Positions 33,401-64,000 of a DNA stretch of 64,000 nucleotides are shown piece by piece (positions within the stretch are counted from its first letter, which is position 1; each line of letters starts with the position of its first letter). Under the pieces are notes generated by a model, which saw only the letters and a list, made by a program, of their open reading frames with translations, ran no database searches and was not told the origin of the DNA. This stretch comes from Chionoecetes opilio (lineage: Eukaryota > Arthropoda > Malacostraca > Decapoda > Majidae): assembly GCA_016584305.1 (NCBI GenBank), contig JACEEZ010026182.1, forward strand, positions 552,962 through 616,961. Reading direction: 5' to 3'. A program made the position numbers and the translations under genes.

Positions 33401-34529
33401 GGTGCAGGAACTGATTCTCGGTAAGGGCTAGTCATTATAGAACAATATAGCAAACCATTGTCACAGGAACAAGCAGGAATTAAGCATTCTACCTAAGACC
33501 TATGTAAGTATTGACGCACTTGCTTTAAACAGTCATTTACTCATAAAAAGGTAAGCAGTGTCAGCAGCGGGTAGCGGGTGGCCAAGGCCGAGACGCGCGG
33601 CCGATCAGCTGACACTGTAAACAAACACGCTGTCCTCCCAGCCCTGCCTGTGCCTGCCTGTGCTCCTTGCCTGTGCCTCCCTCAGCAGGATTAAGCAGCT
33701 CTTCCCTACTCATACATCGTCCATTCCGACATCCCTGCCCCACAGCAAGAACAAGAACCTCAGAAACCCCACTCCATTCAAGCTGTCAAACATCTTTTCT
33801 GGAAGTGTAAGGCCTAAAACGTGAATGTATATCATTTCATCAAATACATGTGGCTATATTTATTACTTATTTTGGACGATATTAAGAACAAACCAAGCAA
33901 AGTGATAAACTTGAATCGTCCTGCGAAGTAAGGCTTGGCTTGGATATTTCCTACAGACTCAACTGTGGTGGTGGGGGCTCCCTCGGGTGAAATTTCGGTA
34001 GTGGGCATTTACCGATTGTTACCGGTAGAGTAAGATATATGAGGAAGGAGCGTGTGTGTGTGGGGGGGAGTTAAAATAGTGATTAGCACTGATGTTACGC
34101 CGTGGCTGGAGATACGGTGCGTGTGTTACCGTTGTGATTGTGTAGAGATACGGCAGCGGTTATAGACACGGTCACCAGCCGGCCCTGATTTGGTGATAAG
34201 AACAGTAAGTAGTAACGGTCACGTAACGATAAATAGTACAGATAGTAAGGTAACGATAGTAGGGGGCAACGGCGGTAGCGGGCGCGCAGTTCTCGTCCAT
34301 ACTAACCGTATTATGTTTTGCTCAGTATATTGTGCAGTAGGTATAAGAGATTTGGGGAAATGAATTGCATTATTGGATAGAACACATCAAGCTTAACAAC
34401 TTTGCTTCTCTACGTTTTTCCCTTCTCTACGTTATATTCACATGGTCATTGTGCATATCTAAATTTCTGTTCCAATAATGTAACCAGATAAATTTCATGT
34501 TTTCATAATTTTCAGCCGGTAGTGTGGTG
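33401..34529. promoter_or_regulatory. Head-to-head spacer of pus10 and ZNG1, probable bidirectional promoter
   Basis: The two start codons face away from each other across 1129 bases. A GC-richer part (33560-33760) lies on the pus10 side. On the ZNG1 side the coding exon begins at 34516 (acceptor ttttcag at 34509-34515), so at least one non-coding first exon must lie upstream. A donor-like AACA/gtaagt at 34204/34205 is a candidate end for it. No TATA box is obvious. Confidence 0.5.
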
Positions 34530-53984
<19,455 letters not shown>

Positions 53985-54044
53985 TGAGGGAACTGATGCC
54001 TGATGCCTTTTCTGCTGTACTCTCCCTGCTGCCTCCACACCATT

Positions 54045-54050
54045 AATAAA
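54045..54050 (+). terminator. Polyadenylation signal AATAAA of ZNG1
   Basis: Canonical hexamer 61 bases after the stop codon at 53982-53984. It would give a very short 3' UTR. Confidence 0.7.
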
Positions 54051-54350
54051 GATGACTCAGTGTTCTTGTGTGAGTGTGTTTGTATATGTGTGTCATGGCT
54101 AATTCCCTATGAGGCTATGAGTCTGCCTATGTTTTGTGAATGTATGTGTCTCAGAATGTATATCAATCGCTTCGTGACACAAACACTCCATACTTTTTAT
54201 GTAAATAATAATGATCTGGTATGAAAAGTGTTTTATACATTAAATGAAAAAAGTGTTGAGTTGTTTATTATTCTTAATCACTTGAGCACCAATTTTATAA
54301 TATTCCCATTGTATGAACAGCAACTACAACAGTAACAATGTTTGAGATTG

Positions 54351-54549
<199 letters not shown>

Positions 54550-54550
54550 A

Positions 54551-55925
54551 CACACGTCGTTTTGCGTCGCCTTCAATAGCACTCCCTCAAGCTATAATTT
54601 CTTGTTATAGAAAAAAATAGATAGGTATGGAAGACATGATTATAGTTTTAGCAAATTCTTCCAGCGAGAGAAGGAAATTTGATGAAAATTAATTGTGTCG
54701 TTATGCATCAATGGGTAGTTGAAAAAGTACTAGAGAAAAACATTGTTGCCCATCACTGCGCGGTGTCAGTCCCTTGAATGCTAACATTATATGATACTTT
54801 AGATAACATTTTTTGGTGAAGATGAAAAAATTAGATGCTCACGTATTTATTACACTCTTTTTGTCTGACTTCTTGGGTGAATTTCGTCAAAGATGTTTTT
54901 CTCAAGAGTTCCCATGATGTCATCGGCACTACCGTAGCACTAGTGCATTAACAAGTGTCACGTGTGGGAGAAGTGTGAAGTTGTGTCGCTACAAAAAACA
55001 CGATTGTGCATCTCTGGTGTTCCTGATAAGGTTGGTATGGATACTGTTTCCTGTCTGTTATGTTGCTGAGGATGCGCGCCTTGTGACAGGGCATCGCGTC
55101 GTCTGCTAGGCCAAGGGCGGGAACTTGTGTTGTGAGCCGCAGGTGTGTGCCAACCGCAGCCACTGATCAGGTAATTTCCCCATCACATCTTTACAAATGA
55201 TATCCAGAACCCCTGTAACAGTTGCCCTGTATTGAGAAGCAGCAGAATTGATTTGTTAGGTACTATGTCTATGTGGAGAATGCTTGATGGTAAGTTTGCG
55301 TTGGTTCTTCACTCATCAGCTGGGTGGGGTTGCCAGCCACCCCTTTTTACACTGCCAAGTATTTTGGTAACTTGCAAATTGCTGTTTCACTTTGATGTGG
55401 CGTATAATACAATTGTTCTGTATTTGGCTGTTTGATGGTATACCATAATCATGCATACGGTCTTGATAGTCCAGATGTTATAGATGTAATAGCTAATGCA
55501 CAGTACTTTGCAGGTTTTATACCACTACATAAAATCAACCATTTATATGCAAGTGTCCTTCCATAGCAGTTTACAAGTGCTTGTGGGCCCTTCGTACCCA
55601 TGTATTGATGTTAGTAGTAGTAGTATATATTAGACAACATGTGATTGCAAACTCCAATCGTGTTGTTGCTGTCGTTGGTCACTGGTCAAAGTGCCTCGGG
55701 GTAGACCACGTTCCGTGTGATTCCAACCCTTTGTGTTCCGTGTGATTCCAACACACACACACACTCACACACGCACACAAACGTCCATGAGTCTACTGAG
55801 TTTGTGGAATGCGGCAAGACGTTAACCGCAGAGTTTTTCCTGTAATCTAATACTCCTAAAGTGTATTAAGCCCAAAACTCCCCTTCAAAATTATTCAATC
55901 GACATGGGACCAAGCTGCCTACCAC
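54551..55925. other. Intergenic sequence downstream of ZNG1
   Basis: No supported gene. A GC-richer stretch at 55060-55170 ends at a donor-like CAG/gtaatt (55170/55171) and could be a first exon of a gene running right. Confidence 0.35.
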
Positions 55926-56069
55926 CAGTGGCGTACCGAGGGAGGGGGGGAATGCGGCCATGCCCCCCCCCCCCCCCTTTGCAAAAAATAAATAATAATA
56001 AAATATATTTATTATAAATAAATAAATATATATATATATCACAGACCACTATATCTACAGTGGTCTATG

Positions 56070-56141
<72 letters not shown>

Positions 56142-56177
56142 GCCCCCCCCCTTTTCAATTTTCTGGGTACGCCACTG
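55926..56177. mobile_element. MITE with CAGTGGCGTA..TACGCCACTG ends, copy 2
   Basis: Same ends, same CCCCCC-TTTGCAAA and TTGGCCCC...TTTTCAATTTTCTG blocks, and the same central (TA)n (about 56075-56137) as 8248-8420. Confidence 0.8.
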
Positions 56178-56730
56178 CCTACCACATACGATTTATTTGC
56201 GATTTTTTGAGCCTACTCTCATCAAAATTGAATTTACAGTTTCGGTTACCCAAAACAGACAGACAGACACACACACGGCTACTCCTATAGTATATAAGAT
56301 GACACGGCAGTTGACGAATTGACAGCCAGCCAATCAGTCGTTCCCTCAAAGGCGAGGCGTACAATATATTTTTAGCTTATTAGATATTGTTGTGGATGGG
56401 AGACTTGAAAGGTGGTGACGCCATTCGTGACACAGTGGTGTCCGCGTCACCAAGCGCAAGTGGCAAGTGTTTGCAGGAAGCAGTGGTGAGATCACACATT
56501 GTGAAATCAAATGCATAGGTAAATATGGAGTAAATATAGGGATTATCCTAATGCATGTATTGTGATATATTGCAGAGTCAAATATTACGTAGCAGCGTGA
56601 TTATTTACATACAGGAGGGTAATGTGCAAGCAGAAAAACCTCGGTAGCTCTAGTATGCTCCGAGTAGCTCTATTTAATATCCATCTATTCATTAGCCTAG
56701 TCTGACCATTACCACCTTAATTTAACCAAT

Positions 56731-57644
56731 AGGTGTCTTGCACGTGACGTCACAGCCCTTGTTGTGGCTGCGACAGGCGCGGGAAATGCGAGCTGGAGGA
56801 CCAACAAACTCCACTTGCCGCCCGTGTTTGCCAGCTTATGGTAATTTTCCCCTACCAAATATATGTTTATCAGTATAAAAGATATACTGTTGTCTTCGGA
56901 AATGTTTGTTCTATAATATTATCAAATAAAAAACCGTAATACACACTAAAGAAAGGCCATTATGAGACTCTCAAGAAATATGCATGAATTTAATATTCAC
57001 CATCTCCAGCTCCCATTTAATATTTTGCTCGAAAACTTTTTACATGGAGAATATCAATAGAAGCGGAATTTCATTAGCTTTCCATTGATATATTTTGTTA
57101 TCTGATAAATGAATTAGCAGCATGCATAAATTAGCGTTAACTAAATAAATAACATCATGAAATCGGGTATTTTTTCCCGATTGATGATGTTATTTATTTA
57201 GTTAACGCTAATTTATACATGGTTCTAATTCATTTATCAGATAACGAAATATATCAATGGAAAACTAATTAAATTCCGCTTCTATTGATATTCTCCATGT
57301 AAAAGGTTTTCGAGCAAAATATCAAATGGGAGCTGGAGTTGGTTCATGCATATTTCTTGAGAGTTTCATAATGGCCTTTCTTTAGTGTGTTTTACGGTTT
57401 TTTTATTTGATAATATTATAGAACAAGCGTTTCTGAAGATAACAGTATATCTTTTATACTGATAAACATATATTTGATAGGGGAAAATTACCATAAGCTG
57501 GCAAACAAGGGCGGCAAGTGGAGTATGTTGGTCCTCCAGCTCGCTCCGACGGGCGGCATTTGGCTTGAAGACGGCGGCATTTGGCTTGAAGACGGCGGCA
57601 TTTGGCTTGAAGACGCTAGGTCGTGACGTCAGTGCAAGACACCT
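56731..57644. mobile_element. Foldback element with CACGTGACGTCAC end, 914 bases
   Basis: Near-palindrome centred near 57180. The left end is AGGTGTCTTGCACGTGACGT, the right end ACGTCAGTGCAAGACACCT. The inner 600 bases match the foldback at 18135-18936. A unique 3-fold repeat of GGCGGCATTTGGCTTGAAGA (57551-57615) interrupts the right arm. The left end also occurs alone at 6855-6947. Confidence 0.85.
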
Positions 57645-58320
57645 ATACGGGGCCCTTACTTCACCGGCTGTCATCATTAATTTATCATTGAAATTGGCGA
57701 GAATAAGAGTAAGAAAAGGTAAAATAATCATGTCGCCTTATCATTTCTGATAAATTGTAGTGGAGCTAGGCTGTGTTTACAGAAGGCAGCGGCGTGTCTT
57801 ACAACAGCAACATGCAACGGTTGTAATACTATGCACAGGCGTAGTTGATTATAAGTTTTAATATTCCTTGTGCACCCATGAATTCAGTTTCACCCAATCC
57901 ACAAGCTTGTCATGGGGAAAGGGCATTTTACCTTCACAATACTATTATCAATTTGAAAACATACGTGGCTCACGGTGTATTGGGAAGGTTTGGGTGAGAA
58001 AACGAAATAAACGAGGTGCGTAAAATTCAACATTGTCATTATAAAGTAGTTACCAACAGAAGCCCTGCCAGCAAGCTGTATAATGGTGTTCATTACTATC
58101 TGATGTGGGTGGCTTCCCGTGAAGGGGGAAAAAACAAAAAGATAATCAGTGATGGAAGCATAGCATTGGTGAGATTTGTGGGAAAAGGTGATCGTGTAAA
58201 CAAAATAGATTTAGTCTTACGATTAATTTATTTTGCTTTTTCTGTTGATTCAATGTGTGAAAAAAATGGTGAGAGAAAAATGTGTAATGCAACGCAGCAC
58301 ACACAGCCGCGTCTCTCCTG
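57645..58320. other. Intergenic sequence without a recognisable gene
   Basis: Unique sequence between two mobile elements. The frame 58016-58483 (155 codons) overlaps the MITE and lacks protein-like features. Confidence 0.4.
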
Positions 58321-58555
58321 TACCGTCACTATAGTCACCACTGCACTAATGTCGCCAGGCCCCAAATATTACGAATTTTATCATCACTGCAGACTTGTAT
58401 GTTTCACTGAAGAGGCATGCACAGTAGCTTATATTATGTACCTGTCTTCAATGGCACATACATTCATACAAGTCTGTATATAGTGATGCTAAAATTCGTA
58501 ATATATGGCGCCTGGAGACATTAATGCAGTGGCGACTATAGTGTTATTGACGGTA
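58321..58555. mobile_element. MITE of the TACCGT..ACGGTA family, copy 2
   Basis: Matches 35149-35410 in arms and loop (ACGAATTTTATCATCACTGC, GAAGAGGCATGCACAGTAG) but has more mismatches and lacks part of the outer ends. Confidence 0.75.
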
Positions 58556-59035
58556 GGCATTATGTACGGATCCCTGGAGTGACCTTGAGCCTCCATGTGT
58601 GTTGTAATGAGATATAATATAATGCTGGTCTTCACTGTAACGCGCCACCTCAGGGTCATAATAGGAGAACCAGTTTTTTTCTATCTCAGCTTATAAGTGT
58701 TGCTTGCCCCTGTCCTCAAATGTTTTCTTTTGTCTTATCATACATGTTTTGCATAAGGTCCTTTATTTTAATTCGCTGTTTTCCTGTCGCTATTTAAGAT
58801 AAGTTTTACGCATTTTACTAGCTTTTCCTCTCACCTGAATAATCCTCTCACCTGAATTTAAGCATTTTACTGTATCTAATATTAGATCATTTCACAATGA
58901 GCACAAGACCATTTTCTAGAAGAAATTTGTGTATGAAAGTCTTTATTAACAAAAATTTTAGTTTTTGCTTTTTTTTAGTATTCATATATGTTGTTTGTAT
59001 TATAATTTTTATAATGTCGCTCTCCCGGTTCCCAG

Positions 59036-59123
59036 GTGGCACGTCAGGACCGTGACTTCACCTCTCGTGGAGAACAATTATTTGGGTCTCCGGTTCGGGC
59101 GTCTGCTGCTGCGACATGGTCAG
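59036..59123 (+). CDS. Candidate 5' exon of a gene extending right
   Basis: An 88-base stretch between a good acceptor (cggttcccag) and a consensus donor (CAG/gtgagt). Two frames are open through it. An ATG at 59116-59118 near the donor could be a start codon. No onward exon was found within the window, so this is only a splice-signal prediction. Confidence 0.25.
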
Positions 59124-59607
59124 GTGAGTACACTGTTTCCTGCTGCCAGTTGTTACAGGCTGTCGGCTCTATTATTATTATCATTATTATCATTATCACT
59201 ATTAATATTGTTATTATTAGCATCATCATTATCATTATTATTATCATTACTACTACTATTGTTGTTTTTGTTATGATTAAGGATCCTCGCCGGTACATTC
59301 ATCATCTTTCCTATACAAGTAAATATACCGGTAATTGAAAAACAACAACCGCGCATACATACATCAAGGTAATCGAGAGTGTCATTAAACAAATAGCTAT
59401 TCATCGTCACGTGAATAGTACAGGCATGCAGTTCCACATGATAATAATACAAAAATAATGAAAATGATTGAGAATAATGATGATAATGAATTAATTATAT
59501 TGATAGCAAATCATTAACGTTCCCTAGAAGCTTTGTATCTCTCTCATCATTACTCATTACCGTCCCTCACTATCATTACTTTTCAGCTTTATAACTACAT
59601 AGCTCTT

Positions 59608-59644
<37 letters not shown>

Positions 59645-60855
59645 AGTTGTTGTTGTTGTTTTGTTAGAGCAGATAAGTCATATTCAGGCGGGAACTGGTG
59701 CTCACGTCTGTATATACATTTAGCTGAGTTTAATCTTCATTTAGAGCTGCTGAATTAAGTAAACGTCTGTAATATGTACGTTAGGTTTTTATACTTAAAA
59801 GAGAGAGGATTTCTAATCATTATTCTACTCCTGTTGTGAAAGCTTCTTATTTTCTCGGAATATACATACAAAAGATCTTCCACAGTAAAGCAGTCACATG
59901 CATTGATATCATGATTCCTGTTAAGAATAATTGTACCAGACTGGAAAGGGGGTTATATACAACACAAGGATAATACAAGAGTAGTATCCTTGGTTATATA
60001 ATAGTCCTTTGTTATCCTCGAACTCTCTTTTGTCAGGCTAGTCTAATCGTGCGCCTCAGTAGTTCCTTTGATGGCTGAACGTTCCTCTGTGTGCCGGAAT
60101 GAAGCTATTTTTCTTTTCATCATTCCTCAATAACATGATACAAATTAGGACGGTCTTTGGACGTGTGAGGTTTATGATAGTGAGTGAATCGTTTAAATTA
60201 AGGTTTCGTGTTGTTTGTAGCAATTCCTTGTTGATGTTGAGCCATGTGTGAGCCGAGTGTTTTATCTTAGTCTCCTCTATCGTGCTGTAAGGCGACTGTT
60301 GCCTGCTCTTAGACTGACAAACAGACCCCAAACATCCAGCATTTGGGACTGGGTATATACTCTGTGTAAATTCCAGGCTCTTCTTAACCTCCGAATTCCT
60401 CTGATTTTTGGAATCCCGACGTATTTTTTCCCTTATAATACACTCAAGAGTACATTATTTCCAGTTGATCGTATTATTGTTATATTTTGTATAAATAACT
60501 ACTGAGTGTATTGATCACTCCGTTCTTTTTAAACACGGGCCCTTAAGCCTGCCGGGGGCGTGGAAACATTAACCTTTGCAAACACACGCCCTTTCTTGGA
60601 GCCTCCTTACAATTGTGTTTCTTGTTACGTTATACACCTGCTCTTCCCGCCTTTGTGTGCCTGTACCTGTCCCTCACACCACGTCTTCGCAACACCTGGG
60701 CACCGTATCATGTTTGACTTCCCTCACTTTGTTTATTTTTTGTTACTCTTTACATGGTGTTTGGTATATAAGTGTGCTCCACCTTGCATAGGACTCCTGT
60801 TTCCGTGGCCATGTGCACTATAGGATTAACTGTACTACTCTTCCAATATTCTCTA
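59124..60855. other. Non-coding sequence with small microsatellites
   Basis: (ATT/ATC)n at 59171-59265 and (TTG)n at 59607-59660. Otherwise AT-rich sequence with no supported gene. Confidence 0.5.
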
Positions 60856-60936
60856 TAGGGGAGAGCGGGGCAGGTTGCATCGAGGGTAGGTTGCATCATT
60901 GCCTCTAACTCGCATGTTATCACACGTACATCGTCT

Positions 60937-61016
<80 letters not shown>

Positions 61017-61125
61017 TAAACTACTACTACTACAACTACAACAATAATAATAATAAAAAAAGTTAATGCGAGTTAGAGGCAATGATGCAACCTACCCTCG
61101 ATGCAACCTGCCCCGCTCTCCCCTA
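60856..61125. mobile_element. MITE with perfect arms around a (CTA)n core
   Basis: About 60-base arms starting TAGGGGAGAGCGGGGCAGGT are perfect or nearly perfect complements (60856-60916 and 61066-61125). Within each arm AGGTTGCATC occurs twice. The loop is about 80 bases of (CTA)n. Confidence 0.85.
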
Positions 61126-63235
61126 CCACGCACATCTATGATTTTACACACGATGCTGCACGTAGACGCACCCCCTACAAGTGTGGCAGGTGCAAAGGCT
61201 TATTGAGGCACATTCTCTCTTTCTCTATATATTATTTCCCTTCTTCTCACCCTCCCTCTGTGTAGTTCAATGATGCTGTGGATAACTAACTACCACTCAC
61301 ACGCAGAAAGTTATGATCATGTGCGATAGTGGCGTCATCAAGCTGGTATTATTGGATATTTCGATGCCTCCATTATGTTGTTTATGATAGGACTTCATCG
61401 AGGGAGGAAAAATAATTGCGGTTGTGACTTATCATTTTCATCCCGTACTGTTTTCTGGTAGATGGAATGTAAGTGCATTTATCTGGTATATTCTCTGTTT
61501 ACTTTACGTTTTCATTGTCGAAGATAAACTATGAGAAAATGGGTATGCATGGCGCAAGGGTACACTGAAATTTTTGTGCCATTTGCCTTTTCAAACAATC
61601 TTAAAAAAACAGCTAGGCTCGATAAGAGAAATTACAGATAATACAAAGAAAAGCTTACAGAATGAGAAGGTAGAGTTACAAAGAAAAGATAAAAAGATTA
61701 AATACAATATCAAAGATGCTATGAATCTCCATTTTTATGAGGATAATAAAGAGTAGGTGAACGAAATTGAAAGGAAATGAATTATGATTGACGGGAAGAA
61801 ACTGGAAAGTAGTCCAGTAACATAAATGCAATGATATAAGCAGGCAGCGGGAGGGATTAAGAGAACCAAAGAAAAGGGGATAAAGGAAAAGGGGCACAAA
61901 ATAAGTGATACACACACACACACACACACACACACACGATCCTTTTCCTTCCCTTTCCACCCTGCATGTTGTCACTCCAGTCCATTCCACCTTCTGCTCC
62001 GCCATTTATACCTTCCTCCTTTGCCTCTCCCACTTTTATCCCCAACAATACTCCTTTACATTTTCCCTTCTTTCTTCTCACCCTCCCATCTTCCGCCCAA
62101 CACGCCCTTCCCCTCCCTTCCTTCCCCTCCTCGTCCTCCACTTTCCACACGTCCACAAACTCACCCAAAATCCCTCGCCCGGAGATTAATGGTGACAACC
62201 GCTAATGAAAAGGAATAGATTTCTCCAACAGTGTCTGGATCTCTTAAGGTTTTTGGCGAGCATCATCAAACCTTCTCACTCCTCCTACTAGTTTTCCCGG
62301 CCACTAATGTTCACGTGTAACCTTCCTTTTATGCCTTGAAGTCCTGAGTGAATATATGAGCTATCGTTACAATAGATGGATTTAATGTAGTATTTTCGCC
62401 TTTTCGTTGTAATAGTGCATCGAGTTAAGAGTGTTTAGTGTGGTTTCTCTCGAAGTGAGTCGCGAAGATTTCCAGTTGGGTGCTACAGGGAGGGAGGGAG
62501 GGGTCCGGGCTGGCAATCTGGGCCCGGACATAAAGTGTGGTGGCAGGGAGCGGTGACAAAAGCCAAGCTCATGATCCTATTCGGCGGGTCCCTGGCAGCT
62601 ACCCTCGACCATGTTATCATACACCATTATATTTCTAATACTCTAACGTAAAACTCCATAAGCACGTTCAAGAAAAACACCTAAATTGAGAGTGATGCTA
62701 AAGCTAGATGTGTTGTGTAATGGCCTGAAATAGTTATCAGAAGAATGAAAGTGGTGTTGGCGTGCTCCCCGAGGCGGCATCAGCATCAGCAGCAGTATAG
62801 CCAATCAGTGGGTCGGACACTGTATTGGTTTGATCACTCCCCTTAATTCTTCCCAGACCAGAGGGATACACAAGATGGCCTTACTCCCCCTTCCCCTTCT
62901 CTGCTCCCTCCCTTCTCCCTCCTTCAATCCTACCCACACACCCTCTTCCTCGTAAATACTTCTCTCTCCTATATTCCTTTCGTCATTGGTACTCCTTCAA
63001 TCTTGCCCTCCCCCCCACGCTGAGTTCCTCCTTCACCCAATAAAGAATCCCTCCTTGCAGTACCCCGCCTGCAATCCTGTTACCAAATTCGTATTCACCC
63101 TATTTGAACCCGAACCGAAATACGTCTCCTTTTAAAACTTTCATTAAATAAACCTCCTCCAGTCATGCTTATGCCTTCTTATGTAAGCCTTATATAATAC
63201 CCCTTATATAAGCCTCTTTAACTTATTTTTTAGTA
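61126..63235. other. Intergenic sequence without a recognisable gene
   Basis: Contains a (CA)n run at 61910-61937 and pyrimidine-rich unique sequence. Nothing coding could be supported. Confidence 0.5.
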
Positions 63236-63239
63236 TTTT

Positions 63240-63515
63240 CTTCTGTTTCTTCTTTTCCTCCTCCTCCTTCTTCTCCTCCTGCATCATCATCATCTTATCC
63301 TTCTACTTCTGCTTCTTCTTTCTCTTCTTCTTCTCTTCTTCTTCTTCTTCTTCTTCTTCTTCTTCTCTTCTTCTTCTTCTTCTTTCTTCTTCTTCTTCTT
63401 CTTCTTCTTTTCTTCTTCTTTTTCTTCTTTTTCATATTTTTCTTCTTTTTCTTTTTTCTTCTTTTCTTTTTTTTCTTTTTCTTTTTCTTTTCTTTTTCTT
63501 TTTCTTCTTCTTGTT
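63240..63515. repeat. (TTC)n-rich microsatellite
   Basis: TTC and TTTTC runs over about 275 bases. Confidence 0.9.
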
Positions 63516-63698
63516 TCACTCTACTTGTTTTTGACTTTATTTACCCTCTCATATATTTTCCTTCTCTTCCCTTAAGGATCTTTTTCATTATTTTTACTCT
63601 TCTCTTCTCATATCATCTCGTATTTTCTGTTCTATATCATATTTTCTCTTATTTTTCTTCTCTTCTCTACTATTTATCTCCTTTAATCTGTTCTCTAT

Positions 63699-63794
63699 CC
63701 ACCACCACCACCACCACCACCACCACCACCACCACCACCACCACCACCACCACCACCACCACCACCACCACCACCACCACCACCACCACCACCA
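63699..63794. repeat. (CCA)n microsatellite
   Basis: About 32 perfect CCA/CAC triplets. Confidence 0.95.
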
Positions 63795-63824
63795 GTCCCC
63801 CACCGTTACGTCCATGGGTGTTGG

Positions 63825-64000
63825 GGCATTTAAGGGGGGTGTTAATGGGAGTTTACGGCGGTGTTAAGGGGACTCTAATATAAGGGGGTGCTGTATGGGG
63901 GATGTTCAGAATTTACGAGGGTGTTGAAGGGAGTATGCGGGCAAAGTTTGTGGGAATATTTACGTGTTTATTGAGGGGACTTTACGGGGGTGATGAGGTC
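63825..64000. repeat. Degenerate G-rich tandem repeat, cut by the window end
   Basis: Repeated GGGGGTGTTAANGGGAGTTTACG-like segments of about 25-35 bases, decaying but recognisable up to the last base. Confidence 0.6.

Noticed and set aside
61574..61756. Lys/Glu-rich 60-codon frame
   Set aside because: Low-complexity AT-rich sequence, no splice or family evidence.

Overview
The window is nuclear DNA of an animal, most likely a decapod crustacean. The genes are spliced, with GT-AG introns. The introns are crowded with very long (TC)n, (TG)n, (GA)n, (TA)n and (TTC)n microsatellites, minisatellites and many short inverted-repeat transposons. Two conserved housekeeping genes could be rebuilt exon by exon with matching splice phases. 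The species call is an inference from repeat style and protein similarity.

Layout. Positions 1-1573 hold possible coding exons that I cannot name, including an 815-base open frame. Positions 2124-11228 (+) carry five exons of a two-pass membrane protein whose 5' end was not found. Positions 11229-19182 are a convergent intergenic region with transposon fragments. Positions 19183-33400 (-) are pus10 (tRNA pseudouridine synthase Pus10): ten exons, 540 residues, one GC-AG intron, and a last exon of 12 codons placed 6.7 kb from its neighbour. A gap of about 1.1 kb separates pus10 head-to-head from a CBWD/ZNG1-type GTPase metallochaperone at 34530-53984 (+): twelve coding exons, 373 residues.

The most interesting item is a probable nested gene on the minus strand inside intron 2 of ZNG1 (36305-38208). 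It has a start exon, a clear signal peptide and a terminal exon with a six-cysteine module. I recognise no family for it. Its middle exon structure is uncertain, and I give two models.

Positions 53985-64000 are mostly intergenic, with one candidate exon at 59036-59123.

Repeats. At least a dozen hairpin-forming (foldback or MITE-like) elements lie in the introns and spacers. Several families occur more than once in the window: a TTAA-flanked family (three copies), a family with a CACGTGACGTCAC end (two full relatives plus a solo end), a TACCGT..ACGGTA family (two copies), and a CAGTGGCGTA-ended family with (TA)n cores (two copies). The tails of one non-LTR retrotransposon occur four times. 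Large tandem arrays with periods of 16, 20, 21, about 42 and about 43 bases are also present.
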